Made by a program: the position numbers and the translations under genes. A stretch of DNA of 64,000 bases. Origin: Serinus canaria. Lineage: Eukaryota; Chordata; Aves; Passeriformes; Fringillidae. Within the stretch, counting starts at the first letter, position 1, and every line of letters starts with the position of its first letter. Of the stretch, positions 12,863 through 25,782 are shown one piece after another. Location: NCBI RefSeq assembly GCF_022539315.1, contig NC_066343.1, positions 43,104,466 to 43,168,465 on the forward strand. Reading direction: 5' to 3'. The notes below the pieces were generated by a model. That model did no database searches. It saw nothing but the letters and a program-made list of their open reading frames with translations, and was not told the DNA's origin.

Positions 12863-15800
12863 TTTATGAATTTCCTTCTTCCCTCTGAGATGGAAAAAAA
12901 TTCAGATAAAAAAGAACAAATCTCTTATAAAATATAAAATATATAATATTACTAACTGAAATCTTTTTGTCCAGACAAATCCTCAAAAGTTTTAAAGGCT
13001 CAGGCTGAAGACAGAATCACTCTTTCTCACTGCCTTCTGAAGGCAGACATCGCAGGGCTATCCCTCTAAAAGAGATTAGTTTGCTTTCTTAATGATTTTG
13101 CTGCCCAAAATTCAAGGATGAATAAACATTGTACAATTTTTTTGTGTTCTATGGGTAAAAAAATAAAAGTGTGCAGATGAAAAAAAATGGTACATTTTGG
13201 TAAAGTTAGAAAACAGAAGCTCAAAATCCTAAACAGTAGAAAATTATTTAAATTTTTAGAAGTCTTTTCAGCCAGAAATCAGTAATACCTGTTTAAAAGC
13301 AGACACAAAGCTAATTTTAAATTTAAAGACTCTGCTTATCAGAAAAAAGTTTTATTTTATGTTAAATTTTTTATTCATATTTAAAAAGTAAGAAATGGAG
13401 AAAAGCAAATATTGAATGACTGAGTCCTTGTTCAACAACTAATACACAGAAAGTTTCAGTGAAAATATCAGCTATAGGCCTATTTGGAGGCAAAGGACAG
13501 AGGTGCCAATTTCCTTATTCTCAATTATTATTTTTGAGACAGATGAGGATATTTCAAGAAAAATCCAGGAAATATACCTCTTCCTTTTCTGAAGTTCAAA
13601 CCAAAAATAATACCAAATAGCACACTAGTCCCATGGAAATGAAAAGTTTGACCAAGATACTGAAATACACAAGTGAAAGAGAAATAACATGATCTTATAC
13701 TATTCTATACCAGGCTTCAACTTGTAGGTAGTTATAATTGTAGCTTTAATTAACCAAAGAAGATATGCATGTATTCTTCAACATCCAGCATCTCATTTTC
13801 CTATTCCTATATGCATTTGTTTTTAAAACGTTGTGTAAAGCACTTAAACTAGAATTACAGGGAAAAGGAATTAAAAAAAATATTTAGGAAAGTAAAAGGA
13901 GAGGCTCCAGGGCCCGAGAGTCATTTGTATGTCTCAACATGTTCCAGATTCTGAATCAAGGTACAACATTTTGTAGGAAAGTAATGAGTAAGTTTTTTTA
14001 TCTGAATAATCCATCTAAAATTGTTCCACATTCTTCAACTTGTAATCAGTTTTAGCTATTTTTAGTTTGTGTGTCCTATGATTTTTAATCTGACTTTTGT
14101 TCCCTGCAGGTAAAGCATACCAAAGAGTAAGCAGAAATACCTGTTGCCCTACAGCTAATAAAAGTCAGAGTATGTTCTAATTAAGAAGTTAGGATGACTC
14201 ATTATATAATCCACAGTATTCATAAATGTTGGGATCAAATGTGGATAAGGTTTTCAGAGCAAGATGAATGTAGACAATTTAGCCCTACAGGAGACTACCA
14301 GAGCCAAAATGACATGATTTACCAAATGGATTTGTACTCTTTACAGCATGGCTAGAACTCGTCTCACTAATTTTTGGAAATGCTGCATGATCTTTCTTGT
14401 AATCACTTCATAACCTCCATTAGCTTTTGTTAACTATCAGGATAATGGTTCTTTGGTAATCCTTCTAGTTAATTACACCTTAAAGACAAAATATTTTACT
14501 TTACAGTTAGATTTCAGCAGTGTTTTCTTGAAGTCCAGGAGAGATTAAATTACAGAGTGAAACAAGGACAAGGCACTGAAACATTGAAAAGTTATTTTTC
14601 CTATGCAAAAATTCAGAAGGTACCTGGAGACAAATATTGTTTTATTTTACTTTCAGCAGGTTGCTTAAATTCAGCAATGAAATTCTATGCTGTATTGATG
14701 AAATTAAATCAATCCACAATCCACAATGAAATTCTAAACTGGATTGATGAAACCAAGAACTGTCTTCATGTTATAGCCATTATTGATTTTTAGGAAACAC
14801 GGTGTAGAAACCACAAATTGATATCTGGATGGTCTGGAACACTGCAATGTACAAAGAGTTTAATTTGTTGTAAAATGAAACAAAAGTAAATCTATGCTTA
14901 GAATTAAAAGTCAAAATTTGGGGAGTTTTGTATCAGAATAAAAAAAATAATTAAGTATTGTTGCTAATATGAGTATGTTTTTGAACACAATGCTAAAAAG
15001 TCCATAAAGAGAGGGAAAAAGCAGAACCACTACTTTCTTTATCTCATATTATCCTGAAGCATTCTAGTTGACCTTGGAGACTGTCTTGAGAGAAAAGACT
15101 TTCTTAAGATTTTTAGTACAAGACAGGTCAGATGATAGAAAGAGAGGAGCATCTGAGAAAACTAATCCTAACAACTCTGAAGTAAGTGTACTTTTTGAGA
15201 CATGACAGAGTAATAATTTGGGAAGTAATGGGGAGAGCATTTGAAGGCTCCACTACAATTAAAAAGTAGATTTGTTTTCTCTTCACAAGCCTGAAACTGT
15301 CTCTAGTGGTAGCAGTAGATGGATGGTAGTGCTGTAAATGATGAAAACCACAAGGTATAGCAAGCATTTTAAAGTATGTATGTTCAGCATTACATTTATA
15401 TATTATTTATAGCAACTTCTATAGATCATGTTAGGTTTCAGGCTCCTTCTGAACCTTTATGGGCTCAGGAAAGCAGCTGGAAAACATAAGTTCTGTTCCT
15501 CTTCTGTCTAACCCAGAAGTGTCTTTCAACTCATTGCATCAGCATTTCTCTTCCTGATATACTTTGGATTGTCAGTTCCCCAAGGCAAGGACTGTCTGGG
15601 GTTTCTGTGAATGTAATCAGCAAAAGCTTCAGGCTCAGCTGAGATGTTCACTCAGGGTTAGGCTGTGTATTCACAGGTGTATGTGCAACCAAGAACTTAT
15701 TTCAATTTCTAATAAGGTCTAATTACTTTCACAAAATTGCAAGTTCTCCTAATTTCCAGTAATTGTTGGCCACATTGTTGGTGCACTTCCAAATCTTGAT

Positions 15801-17041
15801 TAGGAATTTAAAAGAGGCAAACTATTGGCTCCCTTTTTGCATTCTCCCTGAAAACATACCTAATTTAATAACAGTCCCTCTTTCTCCAAAAATTCAAATG
15901 CTATCTGCAACTGGATAAAAATCTCAAAAGTTCTACATTGTCTAGAGGAAAAGTTGTCAAGGCAGAAGTCCAGTCTCTGATAAACATTACAGAATTGTGT
16001 CTAAGCGGGAATGCCAAACACAAATCATACAGACTATGTTGAAATGTCTGGATATTGTTTCAAGGCATCCCTGATTGTGTTCACAACATCCTTGATTAAA
16101 AATGAGAATTAAATACTGTACTAAGAATTTTCTAATCATAAGCAGAGAAAAATATCTGTAAGGGCTTTAGTAGAAAGGACAACAGAGGGCCTTACAATTA
16201 TCACATCTTTTTATGTTATTAACATAATACTCAGTCTATCATTGGAATTTTAGAAGCCAGGGACTTTGTAATATGGGGAGAGAGCATTTCCAGTCTGTGA
16301 TCCAGTGTTGCTACACCTTTGCCTTTGGAATAAAAGCACTGTCTCAAAACCATGTTTTTATTCCAAAGCATGGTCTCAAAACTAAGACTGACACTAACAC
16401 TACTTGCAATGGGAGTGCTGTTTTTCATGAACAGTATAAAGGGCAAGTCTTCAAAGATTAAGGTTGTTTGAAAAATTAATTTGGCAGTGCTGTGGAATCA
16501 GTATCGTGTTGTTGCTTTTGCACTTTTCCCCCTTCTTTTCAGACTTTGTTCAGGTTTGGATGTTAAGTGATCTGAATCTAGTGGTAGAGGGAAGTAAACT
16601 CCTTTTTCCCTGAACGTCCAGGGCTCTTACAAAGGCAGTGAGGGGGTAAAGTAGCTGTTCATAGAAATTTCAAGACTTCTTTGAAGTCAGAATAATCCTG
16701 TTCCATGAATTCTCTTTAAAAACATGAAAAAGCTCTCTCATTATGATAAATAATGCAGGAAAGAAGAACAGAGAAGGGCAAATATTCTGGCCACATAGGT
16801 AAGGTACTTCTACCCAAGTATCATTGTATCATAAGCAAGTCTAATGCCACATGCAATTACCAAAGACTTAGAGGCCTAAAGTAATTTAAGAGATTTTTTA
16901 CTAATCTTGCTACTAACAGTATTGCTATTACCACTGTTGAATAAGTCAAAGTAACAGAACATTATGAGGAAGCATAGAAGTAGATATATGTGGTTGAAAG
17001 CAAGAAGAAAAATGCTATCCAGAACCTCAGGGAGCTCTTAC
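12863..17041. other. AT-rich non-coding stretch
   Basis: Long AT-rich segment without a supportable gene. A 78-codon plus-strand frame at 14557-14793 contains an imperfect internal duplication (GAAATTCTATGC... and GAAATTCTAAAC..., about 50 bases apart) and has no gene-like context. Nothing else recognised. Confidence 0.5.
16323..16370. repeat. imperfect stem-loop (inverted repeat)
   Basis: CTTTGGAATAAAA is followed about 20 bases later by TTTTTATTCCAAAG, giving a 13-bp stem. A related direct repeat (TCTCAAAACCATG and GGTCTCAAAAC) overlaps it. No function is implied. Confidence 0.5.
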
Positions 17042-17110
17042 TTAGTGTTGAAGGATCTTGGTACAGAGGGCTCAGTGCAGAGGCACCCTTAGCTCGCCAA
17101 TCTAAGTACA
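17042..17110 (-). CDS. weak candidate internal exon
   Basis: On the minus strand a pyrimidine-rich acceptor (CTCTTTTCTGGTCTTTTATGTAAAG is the wider context; the tract is T-rich) precedes 69 bases open in one frame, followed by the donor CTAA|GTAAGA. The peptide includes DWRAKGASALSPLYQDP. It takes two bases of a codon and leaves one, which fits between the candidate exons at 33.3 kb and 8.2 kb. The opposite strand is also open here for 74 codons, so the signal is ambiguous and the segment is short enough to arise by chance. Confidence 0.22.
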
Positions 17111-18090
17111 CTTTACATAAAAGACCAGAAAAGAGACATGGTTTGAAATTCATTGGTGAAAATTCAGATGCAAAAGAAAACCAAGTTAGCTTGAAAACAC
17201 TTTTCATGAATTAGCAGCAGCTATGATATTTACAAATTACATAATCAGCTAATGATATTGCTTGTATATAATGATTCCTAATCTCATAAATTCACCACAA
17301 GCCTAATCACCATTATTCCCCTTGTGAGGTTTTTTCGGCAAATCACATTAAAAACTGCTATTAAAAATTGCATTGATATGCAAAGAACACAGTTTTACTC
17401 AGAGTAATGAGAAGGATAATACTGGTACTAATATATATGATGTTCTTTAATTTATGTCAGTTTAGGGAACAAAAATTGGAAAAAAATTATTTTGTTTCAC
17501 ATTGCATATAAAAAGCCTTCAAAGAAGTATCAGGCTTCTTAACCTAGTATAACTTAGAGTTGAGCTCAGCCCAGGTCTTCAGGTATATATGTGGGGAAAT
17601 TCAGAGAAACTGATCAGAAGGACAAAAGTAGGAATGGAGGGTTACTTATGAACTCCAATGCGTACTTCAGATGCACAGGACTTTAAGAACTGAAGACATG
17701 GAAAAACAAGATTAAAAGTCTGAGCAAATGCACACTGATGAAAGCAGGTACTCAGATCTAAGTCCAGTTGACAAAAAGGAGAGTGCAGTAAGAAACATTG
17801 ATTAATCTTACAATATTCATGAAAAAAACACCAATATTTCATCTCTTAAAAAAAAAAAATTAAAAAATTGGAATGAAACACTTTCTACAATCAACCTGAC
17901 ATTATATTTCTTTTCAGTCAGATGCAGAATTTCTTTTTTTTGCTACATCATTAAGTTCCACTGTAAGAGACACCTTGGAATAATAGCTTTTGCACATGCT
18001 CTGTGATACCCATTGAAAATCAATATCTTGCAAGTTCTGCAAAGCAGAAATCCTTAAATGGTTCATACCAATTAAATCTAATATTTGTTA
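17111..18090. other. AT-rich non-coding
   Basis: No supportable gene. A splice-bounded 44-base minus-strand segment near 17646-17690 does not match the phase of neighbouring exon candidates and is probably chance. Confidence 0.45.
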
Positions 18091-18362
18091 GAGAATTACA
18101 GACTACGCCAAGTGGGAAGGGTCCCACAAGGATCATCAAAGTCCAGCTCTTAGCCCTACGCGAGACACCCCAAGAGTTACACCATGTATGTGCCTGAGAA
18201 CATTGTCCAAACACTTATTGAACTCTATCAGGCTGTGACCACTTCCCTGGAGAGCCTGTTCCACTGCCCAACACCCTCTGGGTGAAGAACCTCTTCCTAA
18301 TATCCAACCTAAGGCTTCCCTGACACAGCTTCATGCTCTTGCGTAAGGAAGCTGTAAGACTA
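18091..18362 (-). repeat. CR1 LINE 3' fragment
   Basis: The plus strand reads as reverse-complement CR1: GTGGGAAGGGTCCCACAAGG ... ATCATCAAAGTCCAGCTCTT, then CCTGGAGAGCCTGTTCCACT ... GGGTGAAGAACCTCTTCCTA ... ATATCCAACCTAAGGCTTCC. These correspond in order to the 3' UTR and the end of ORF2 of the element. It is truncated at about 18362, the usual 5' truncation, and has many substitutions, so it is old and inactive. Confidence 0.85.
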
Positions 18363-19689
18363 CTTAATCTGTTTAATGTGTGGGGTTTTCTTCCTAAGCA
18401 ATTTCTTAAATAATCAAAATTTACTAATACACCAGCAATCTAAATCAATGGCACCAACAGATGCTACAATCCAATCCAGTTTTGATATTAAGAAATTTGG
18501 TGTATGATGTCTTTCAGGAATGAGGATAATATTCAAACTACCTCTGTTTACTGTGTAGATTCCAGCTGATTCCACCAAACTAAATCAAATTGACCTTTTG
18601 GAAGTACAATAGAAAAATACTATGGAGAAATAATTAGAATTTGAAGAATGGTGATAAAGATGCTTATGAGGAAAATGCTATTTCTAGATGTCATCCAAAG
18701 TTGCAAAACTATTTTCCAATCCTGTAAACTAAAGAAAATGCAAAAGGTATTTTTTAAGAAAGAACTTAGATGGTAGAAGAAAAAGGTTCAATGAACATCT
18801 AGTACTCTAGATGAAACAGCAGTGAGCTATTTGACATAAAATCTGGGAAGAAATCTTGCAGCTACACTCAGCCATGGTATGATACTTCTGGAGTTTTCTT
18901 TTATGTTTATACTCTTAATTACTTTGTACCCCACTTAACAAGCATGTACCAGAAAAAAAAAAATGTTCAAGACACTTCCCACCACCTTTTCTTGATTGCC
19001 TTGTACAAGTTAAACATAAATCAGCTTGTCCAACAGTACTCATTCAGGGAAAGACCACAAAGGCAAATGTATGTGAAAAAAAAGCTATCTCATTATCTTT
19101 AATGAAGCAGGAGGGAAAAAAACAGTCTAAATCTGTAAAAATCCTCTGCTGCAGGTAAAATCATGTCCCATTCCAAGTATTATGACACTTTTCTGGCACT
19201 GTATTATTTTACAAGACTTAAGCAGATAATTTCTGTGCACGTCTGAATGGCATTGTTCAAGAATTACAAAGACGTTCCAGACAGTAAACGTTTTGGGACA
19301 AGCGACTTTGGTATGATAAATGAGAGAATCTCTAGATCTCAATTCAGTTAATCTATTCCTGTTACCTACAAATAATTGTTCTGGAAAAATCTTTCCCTTT
19401 TGTACTATAGTATAGTTAGTTGGCCTGTATACTTATGGTAGGGCTAATCTTGCCAGCTGGCTCCAACAAAACCACTGTTCTCTCAGGCTCAGAAAATGGA
19501 AAATTCCCTACCAATAAGGAGCTACCATGGGAAAGATTCCTCTTGTCCTTTTCTGAGAGAATGAGATACAGCGCAAAGACAACTGCTGTTAAGATTTTTG
19601 GTATGGTCATTCCATACCCAGTCATATATCAGTGTGGTGATCTTGAGGGGATGCCAAGTGCCCACTGGAGCCACTCTATCACTGCCCTT
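18363..19689. other. AT-rich non-coding
   Basis: No supportable gene. Overlapping short frames on both strands at 19.4-19.8 kb lie next to the GC-rich repeat and are best explained by its flank. Confidence 0.45.
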
Positions 19690-20690
19690 CCTTAACCAGA
19701 CAGGGAACAGAAAATACAAAGAAAGCCTCATGGGTCTGAGATAAGGAACAGGAAGAAAACACCCAATAATTGCTATCACAGGCAAAACACACTTGACTTG
19801 GCAAAATTAATTTCATTTATTACCAATCAAATCAGAGCAGGCCAATGAGAAATTAAATTTTAAAACACATTTCTTTCACCTGCCTTCTTTCCAGACTCAG
19901 CTTTACTACTGACTTTCTCTATCTCATCTCCCCAAGAGGCTCAGGGGTATGAAGATAATGAGGGATTGGTCTGTCCAGCATATTAATTCTTCCAATACTT
20001 CCACAGAGGATGGGCTTCTCATACTCCTCTCCTACTCCAGCATGAAGTCCCTCTGTGGGAAACAGTACTCCATGAACTGTATCAGCACGGGTCCTTCAAC
20101 AGGTGGCAGTTCTTTAAGTGCCTCTTCAGTGTGGGTCCTTTCCATAGGGTGCTGTCTTTTGTGAAAACCAGTGTTGGTGCTCCATGGGGCCAGCAGTCCT
20201 GCCAGAAAGCCTGTTTCAGCATGGGCTTGTCGTTCCATAAAGCCACAGCTCCTCCTCCAGGAGTCACAACCTCCTTCAGGCATCCACCTGCTCCTTCAGA
20301 TCCACCCGGTGGAGGGTCCTCCAAGGTCTGCAGGTGGGTATCTGCTCCACTGTGGACCTCTGTGGGCTGCAGGTGCACAGCTTCCCCCCGTGGTCTCCAT
20401 CACCAGCTTCAGGAGAAACTCAGTTCTGGTGCATGGGACACCTCATCCCTCTCCTGCAAGGACCTTGGTGTCTGTGGTGGCTGCTTCTCTCATATTCTTC
20501 TTATCTGGCTGCAATTGCTGCTGCCCAGTTGGATATTTTCCCCCATCCTTTAATTTGTTACCACAGAGGTGCTGCCACTGTCACTGACTATGAGACAGGG
20601 GAATCATCTGGCAGCTTCTTACAGAAGCCATCCCTGCAGCCCCCCTGCAGCCAAAATCTTGCTACACTCACCCAATACAATTGGATATTT
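19690..20690. repeat. GC-rich avian interspersed repeat with internal subrepeats
   Basis: From CCTCATGGGTCTGAGATAAGG through AATTTCATTTATTACCAATC to CCAATACAATTGGATATTTA, the text matches a sequence I recognise as widely dispersed in bird genomes, possibly ERV-derived; the family is not certain. The middle (about 20000-20400) consists of imperfect 40-60-base subrepeats of the pattern CCA...TGGG-CTGCAG. These create long overlapping open frames on both strands that I regard as spurious. Composition is clearly more GC-rich than the flanks. Confidence 0.6.
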
Positions 20691-21051
20691 AAAATACCAC
20701 TCTTTTCTTTACTTATTCTGCAATTAATCTAATCAATAAAAGCAAATGGATCTATGAAGTTCTTATTCTCCAGTTTCTTGACAATAGCACATTTAGGGAG
20801 TAAGTCTCAATTCTGCAGGCTGAGGGAACACTCTCACAAGCATGTGTACTCCTCAAGACAGGTTTCAAGTTCCACCAATATTCCTTTATGTGATCTGCCT
20901 TCTGAACTGCTATAAGGGCTTACAGGAAAGTAGGTAACTATCTCAAAACACTCTCAAAGAAGAAATTTCCCGTAATATAAGCCACTACAATAGGAATTTG
21001 AGATTGACACAGATGACCCAGGAGGATGGAGCTAACTCCAGCCCTAATGGA
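20691..21051. other. non-coding between two repeats
   Basis: Ordinary AT-rich sequence separating the GC-rich repeat from the LTR-like element. No gene is seen. It is unclear whether it belongs to either repeat. Confidence 0.4.
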
Positions 21052-21432
21052 TGTTAAGGTTTGGTTAGCACCTGGACAAAAATTCCTGCTGTGGCAAACT
21101 GTGGGCAAGGAAGCAAGTGCTTATACTTGCCATCTCAAGTTACGGGAATGGCATCCGTGGAGAGCTGAGACTTGGACTGTATAAAAGTGGTACCTCCAGG
21201 GGAAAGACTCAGGCACCCCCACCTCTGGGAAGACCAAGGTGAAGAAAGACCAGCAGGCTGCCGCAGGAATCCATATAGTGGTGATATCTTTACTTAATCT
21301 CTCTCTCTTTCCCTTCTCCTCCTTGCCACCGCTTCCTACTTCTATCTCTTTACCTCACATTTACTGTTAGATAAAATCTATACTGTTGGCTTTGCCATAT
21401 GGTCTCATTTGCACCTTAATTCAGGCAAAAAC
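21052..21432 (+). mobile_element. solo LTR-like element (endogenous retrovirus)
   Basis: The segment begins TGTTAAGG and contains a TATA box (GACTGTATAAAAG at about 21175-21187). A pyrimidine-rich tract follows GGTGATATCTTTACTTAATC, then a late region with AGATAAAATCTATACTGTTG and ATGGTCTCATTTGCACC. That order (U3 with TATA, R, U5) and the late motif are typical of avian retroviral LTRs. No primer-binding site or retroviral coding remnant follows, so it looks like a solo LTR. Exact ends and target-site duplication are not certain. Confidence 0.5.
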
Positions 21433-24400
21433 ATATCTTATAATCAGATCATAACTGCAGATTGGAAATATAATAGTTTTCTCCACCGGGCTGTAAATCC
21501 ATTATTGAATGATCATGCATTAGCATATTCTCACTCCTTAATCACCAGCCTTACCTACAGGCACATTTACACCTTATTCATTGCACCTTTTCTAGGTATT
21601 CCATCATGTCACTGACCACCTTTTGGAATTTCATCATTTGTGCTGAAGTTCCACATAAATCAGTCAGAAAACTATCACTGAATTTCTGATAGCTATTATT
21701 TAAGTAATTTAAAACTATCTGGGTAAAACATTTGGCATTATGCTGAAGAAAGGTACTACAGAATTTAATTTCCTGCTGTGGAAGTGGGAATGATAAGGTA
21801 AACTAATGTAGCCTCTCCATGCCCAATATCTGTAGTTTCTTGATAATTAAGGCTCTAAGAGGATGATTAATTAAGACAGCTACTTCTCAGCATCACTTGA
21901 TTTTTTTTCTTTTTTTTTTTTTAACATTTAGACTATTAATTTCTCAGTATGATGGCACATTTTTAAAATACTTCACGTTAACAGCAGGTTTTTTTACTGC
22001 ATCTATCTTCATTAATCTCCATTACTATCTGGTTATATGTCTCTAAAGCACTCAGCTCCTCTGCAGCTCAGAGGGCAATTCACACCATATATCATTTCAC
22101 ACAGTCAGTTATGACATTGCATTTCTCAAGAGAGAATGAAAGGGAAAAAGATTCCTGCAGTGAGATTTTCATTTTAATCTCTTTCTGAATATGCAACAGC
22201 AACCAACACACAGTAAATCCATCATCTGGGAGTCAGACTTCTTTTTACAGACTCTATTCACAATGTTTATTTTTTCGTATAAAGGGAAAAAAGATTCCAA
22301 CAAATATGATAACATTACATTTAAAAATAAAACCAGTATTAAATATTTTTAAAGGACACTTGATACTTAATGGAATTTCATTTTATGACTTTGAAAGTTT
22401 GGAAAGAAAAAAGTTTTAAAATTACCCTGAAATATTTTTCAAGCATAGGTCTGCAATCTTCCAACTTGCTCTTCCTTTGAATTCTTACTGTTAAATATCT
22501 TCAATCTTTTTTTTTTCGTATAGCACTTCTCATTAGAAATATGAGAGAGAGCAATGTCTTTTAGGCAACAGAAACTGGTTTTTGGTCTTGTGACATGTTT
22601 TGTATATGATGATAAAATCTATTGAACATTTCAGATTGAATTGTTATTGTTTAAGAAATTGTGCACGAACATTGATATTTCAATTGTGAAGGCTGTATTT
22701 ATCCTTTTCGTTATAAAATCACCTTAAAAGTTATTATAATAAATGTGTGAAACTGAAAAATTATTGTAATAAAGATTTTGAACAACCTGAAATAGGTTCA
22801 TTTTTTTGACCTGCTTATCCTAAAAAAATGACAAATGTGGAAAAACAACCCCTGTTACTCAGAACTGAATCAACATAAACTTGTAATATGACATTAGAGG
22901 TTGAAATAAGTATTTCATATTTTTTGCTGCTTTCTGATTTCTTCTCCTTCCATAAAGAAAATATTTCCACTGTAAAGAAAGAATTTTTGTACTGGACTGA
23001 TATGTAGTGTTGGTCCCTATTTTAGTCCTCATCACAAGACAAACCATCCATCAGACCTAGGATAATCACTAGTTTAAGTTACACTCAAGTCAGAAGGCAG
23101 AAAGTTATGCATCTATTCCACAACATCCAGAAGTTTAAAAATACATTAAAAAAAAAGTTTAGTGGGGGAGTCTTAGCTGATTATTTTTGCAAGATAAATG
23201 CAAAACATAACATAAGTAAGGTACATAGTAATGTTTATAACTATCAAAGCAATGAGGTTTTGGAATAACCTTGCACTTAAAGCAGGAGAGAAAACAATGT
23301 AAATAGAATTTTGATGAGTACTGAGAGGTTTATAACATGAATAAAAGAATGATGTCTTCTGCCACAGTAGGTATGTTCCATTAATTTATTTCTTTCTATT
23401 TTTTCCTCTTTGTTATCCTCATGCACTAAATTTGAAGATAGTTTGCTCAAAAGAAAATGGCATTTTGGCATGTATATACTTCATAGAAGATTGTACTCAA
23501 ATGCCCTTAATTTTACTTGTGTCTTCTATAGAGTTTTCAGAAATAAAATGTAGGATTGCATTTAGAAAATAAAATTTAAGACAGAAATAATTAAAAAAAA
23601 AAAAAACAGAAGTGGAAAATAGCAAGATTTGGTTAACACAGAACTAGGTTTTTTTATCCTACAGAACTAGGTGACATCTTAAGAAGGAAAATAGAAGAAA
23701 TGGCAAACAAAGTTCAAGCATATCCAGAGGAAAAAAAAATCGATACAATATTTTGAAGTTTTTTAAGAAGGACTTAAGAATTGCAGGGAGGGAGAAGGGA
23801 AGAGGAAGATGAAATGATTGCTAGAGAGGCTATTTATAAAATTTGGAGAGGGGGGTGTGTATTTTTTATTACTTTCAACCAGATTTTAACTGATATTAAT
23901 GTAAATAAAACGTAGAGGGAAAGAGAAATTACTCATAATTTCTATGTGTATTCACAATATTTTAGTAGTATTATTCATGTAATGATTATAAACAATAAGT
24001 TCACAATCATAAATTTAAATGGAACTTCACAACTGAATAACACAGCTTTTTTTTTTCTGCAGAACTCAGGTAGAAGCCAAGGTCAAATTGCTCTTCCTCA
24101 AACATGTCTCTTAAATGGAATGAAGTCAGCCTGATGGTGCTCTGTAACCACTACCAGACAACATGCAATATATTATACTATAGGTCTCAAGGCCATTGAG
24201 GACAGTGTCAAAAGCATTTCTTGTTATCATATGCAATGTTTTTTAGTTAAAATAATATCAAAGATCCCCAAGCCACTTAACTACATCTACAGCAACTATA
24301 AACAAAGGGAAAAAAGATATTTCCAATAATTATAATTGTTAGTGGCAGTCTCCTGATTTTTTGTTGCTTAATGAGGGAAAAAATATGGTTTTTGGTTGTT

Positions 24401-24759
24401 CTGATATGTGAGGTCATTTTCCATTGCAGGTAAATTAGTGCAGAATCACTGCTGGTGACTCCTTTTTGTCATATTGCAGCTATCCTGAAGAAGAAATACA
24501 ATGAAGCCTTCATCTTCTAGGTACTGGTGAATACCTAGATATGACAGCCTGCAAGACCAACTAAATTCCTTATGCAATCTTGTGATTTTAAGCAATTTAT
24601 AACTAGACCACTAACTATCTCTCATGCCTGCCTGTAGTTTAATGTTTTTGTTCCTACTCTACCTTCTGTAGACAGCAAAGTTTTGTTCCCATGACTATCT
24701 TGGACACTGTTATTTACATTCAAAACAATTCTTGTTGAATAGTATTTATACTTGAGGGC
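21433..24759. other. AT-rich non-coding stretch
   Basis: No supportable gene on either strand. It contains poly-T runs (about 21899-21923 and 22508-22516) and A-rich runs (23592-23606). A weak T-tract-plus-CAG acceptor-like site at about 24050-24062 is not followed by a convincing exon. Confidence 0.5.
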
Positions 24760-25110
24760 ATGCCAGCTAGCCAAAAGGACCATAACAGAAATTTGCCAAC
24801 AGGAATGTCTTTCCCAGGAAGGCAGAACCCTGTGGGGTGTAGGCTGGGGCTCTGAGGGGTGGCCCCAGAGAGGCCAGCCATGCACATGGACAGCGATGGA
24901 GGACAGCATTGTCTGCCACATGGGTACAGAACAGCCCCAGAGCCTGGAGAGAGATTTGCCCCTCTCTACTGTGTACATCAGATCACATAGTGAATATCAC
25001 CCTGCATGAAGGGAAGACATCCACAAGCTGCCTGGAGGTGAGAAGAAGCACCAAGTGGGGATGGAGCCTTTGCCCTGTGAGAAGAGGCTGTGAGGCAGGC
25101 TTAAGTGATT
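24760..25110. repeat. unclassified GC-richer block
   Basis: About 350 bases are distinctly more GC-rich than the flanks (for example GAGGGGTGGCCCCAGAGAGG and CACATGGACAGCGATGGAGG). Overlapping frames are open on both strands (118 codons minus, 85 and 80 plus). This resembles a dispersed-repeat fragment more than a gene, since no start, splice or protein family is recognisable. Assignment to a family is not possible by eye. Confidence 0.35.
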
Positions 25111-25724
25111 TTTCTTCCATTCTTATGCCAAGACTGATAAAAAGGATATAATAAAAATGTAATTTGGCTATTATTTTGCAGTTTCTCATGGACATTTAAA
25201 CACACAGCTACTGAAGGAAACTAAATGACTGAGCTATGTCTGTATATAATAAATGTGGGAATTCTCAGCAATATGTCAAAATGTGGATGTGATAAAATAC
25301 AGCTGCAAGTACATTTTTTAACTCAATTAAAATAGGTGTGCTAAGTCACTGAAAATATAAGTAGCAATTTGAATTAAAATGCAGTTGTGTTTTCTGAAGT
25401 TCAAAAAAGCCTGTGATATGTACTAAGTTTAGCAGACTACCATTTCTGAAACAAGAGAAAAGAACAAATATCTGCCCAATACACAATCTCTTCCCTTTAC
25501 AGTTCTTTTTCTTTCCCTTCCTTGATTCTTTTTAAGCAATTTCATTAAAGCTAATTCATCTTGTTGGATTTTTAAACCTTGACAAGGAAGTGATTTTTAA
25601 TTAGCAATTGAAAAATCACTCACTATTACTGACAATATTGCATCAAAGAACTATTTTGGATATCAAGTTTCCAAAAAATTCACCAGTTTAATACAAAGGA
25701 ATAAAATAGACTTATTTTTTTATT

Positions 25725-25782
25725 GTTTGTTTGTTTTCTTTTTTTTTTTTTTTTTGGAGGGGGGTGGGTGGGGGGAGGGGAG
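25725..25782. repeat. T-tract followed by G-tract, G-quadruplex candidate
   Basis: A run of T with scattered G (TTTGTTTGTTTTC then about 16 T) is followed directly by GGAGGGGGGTGGGTGGGGGG and AGGGG. The G part holds at least four runs of three or more G separated by one base, the classical intramolecular G-quadruplex pattern, on the plus strand. Confidence 0.75.

Noticed and set aside
16962..17214. 74-codon plus-strand and 81-codon minus-strand ORFs
   Set aside because: They overlap each other; only a 69-base splice-bounded part on the minus strand was kept as a weak exon candidate.
20032..20732. Several 83-140-codon frames on both strands
   Set aside because: They lie within a dispersed GC-rich bird repeat with subrepeats; overlapping frames on both strands are explained by composition.
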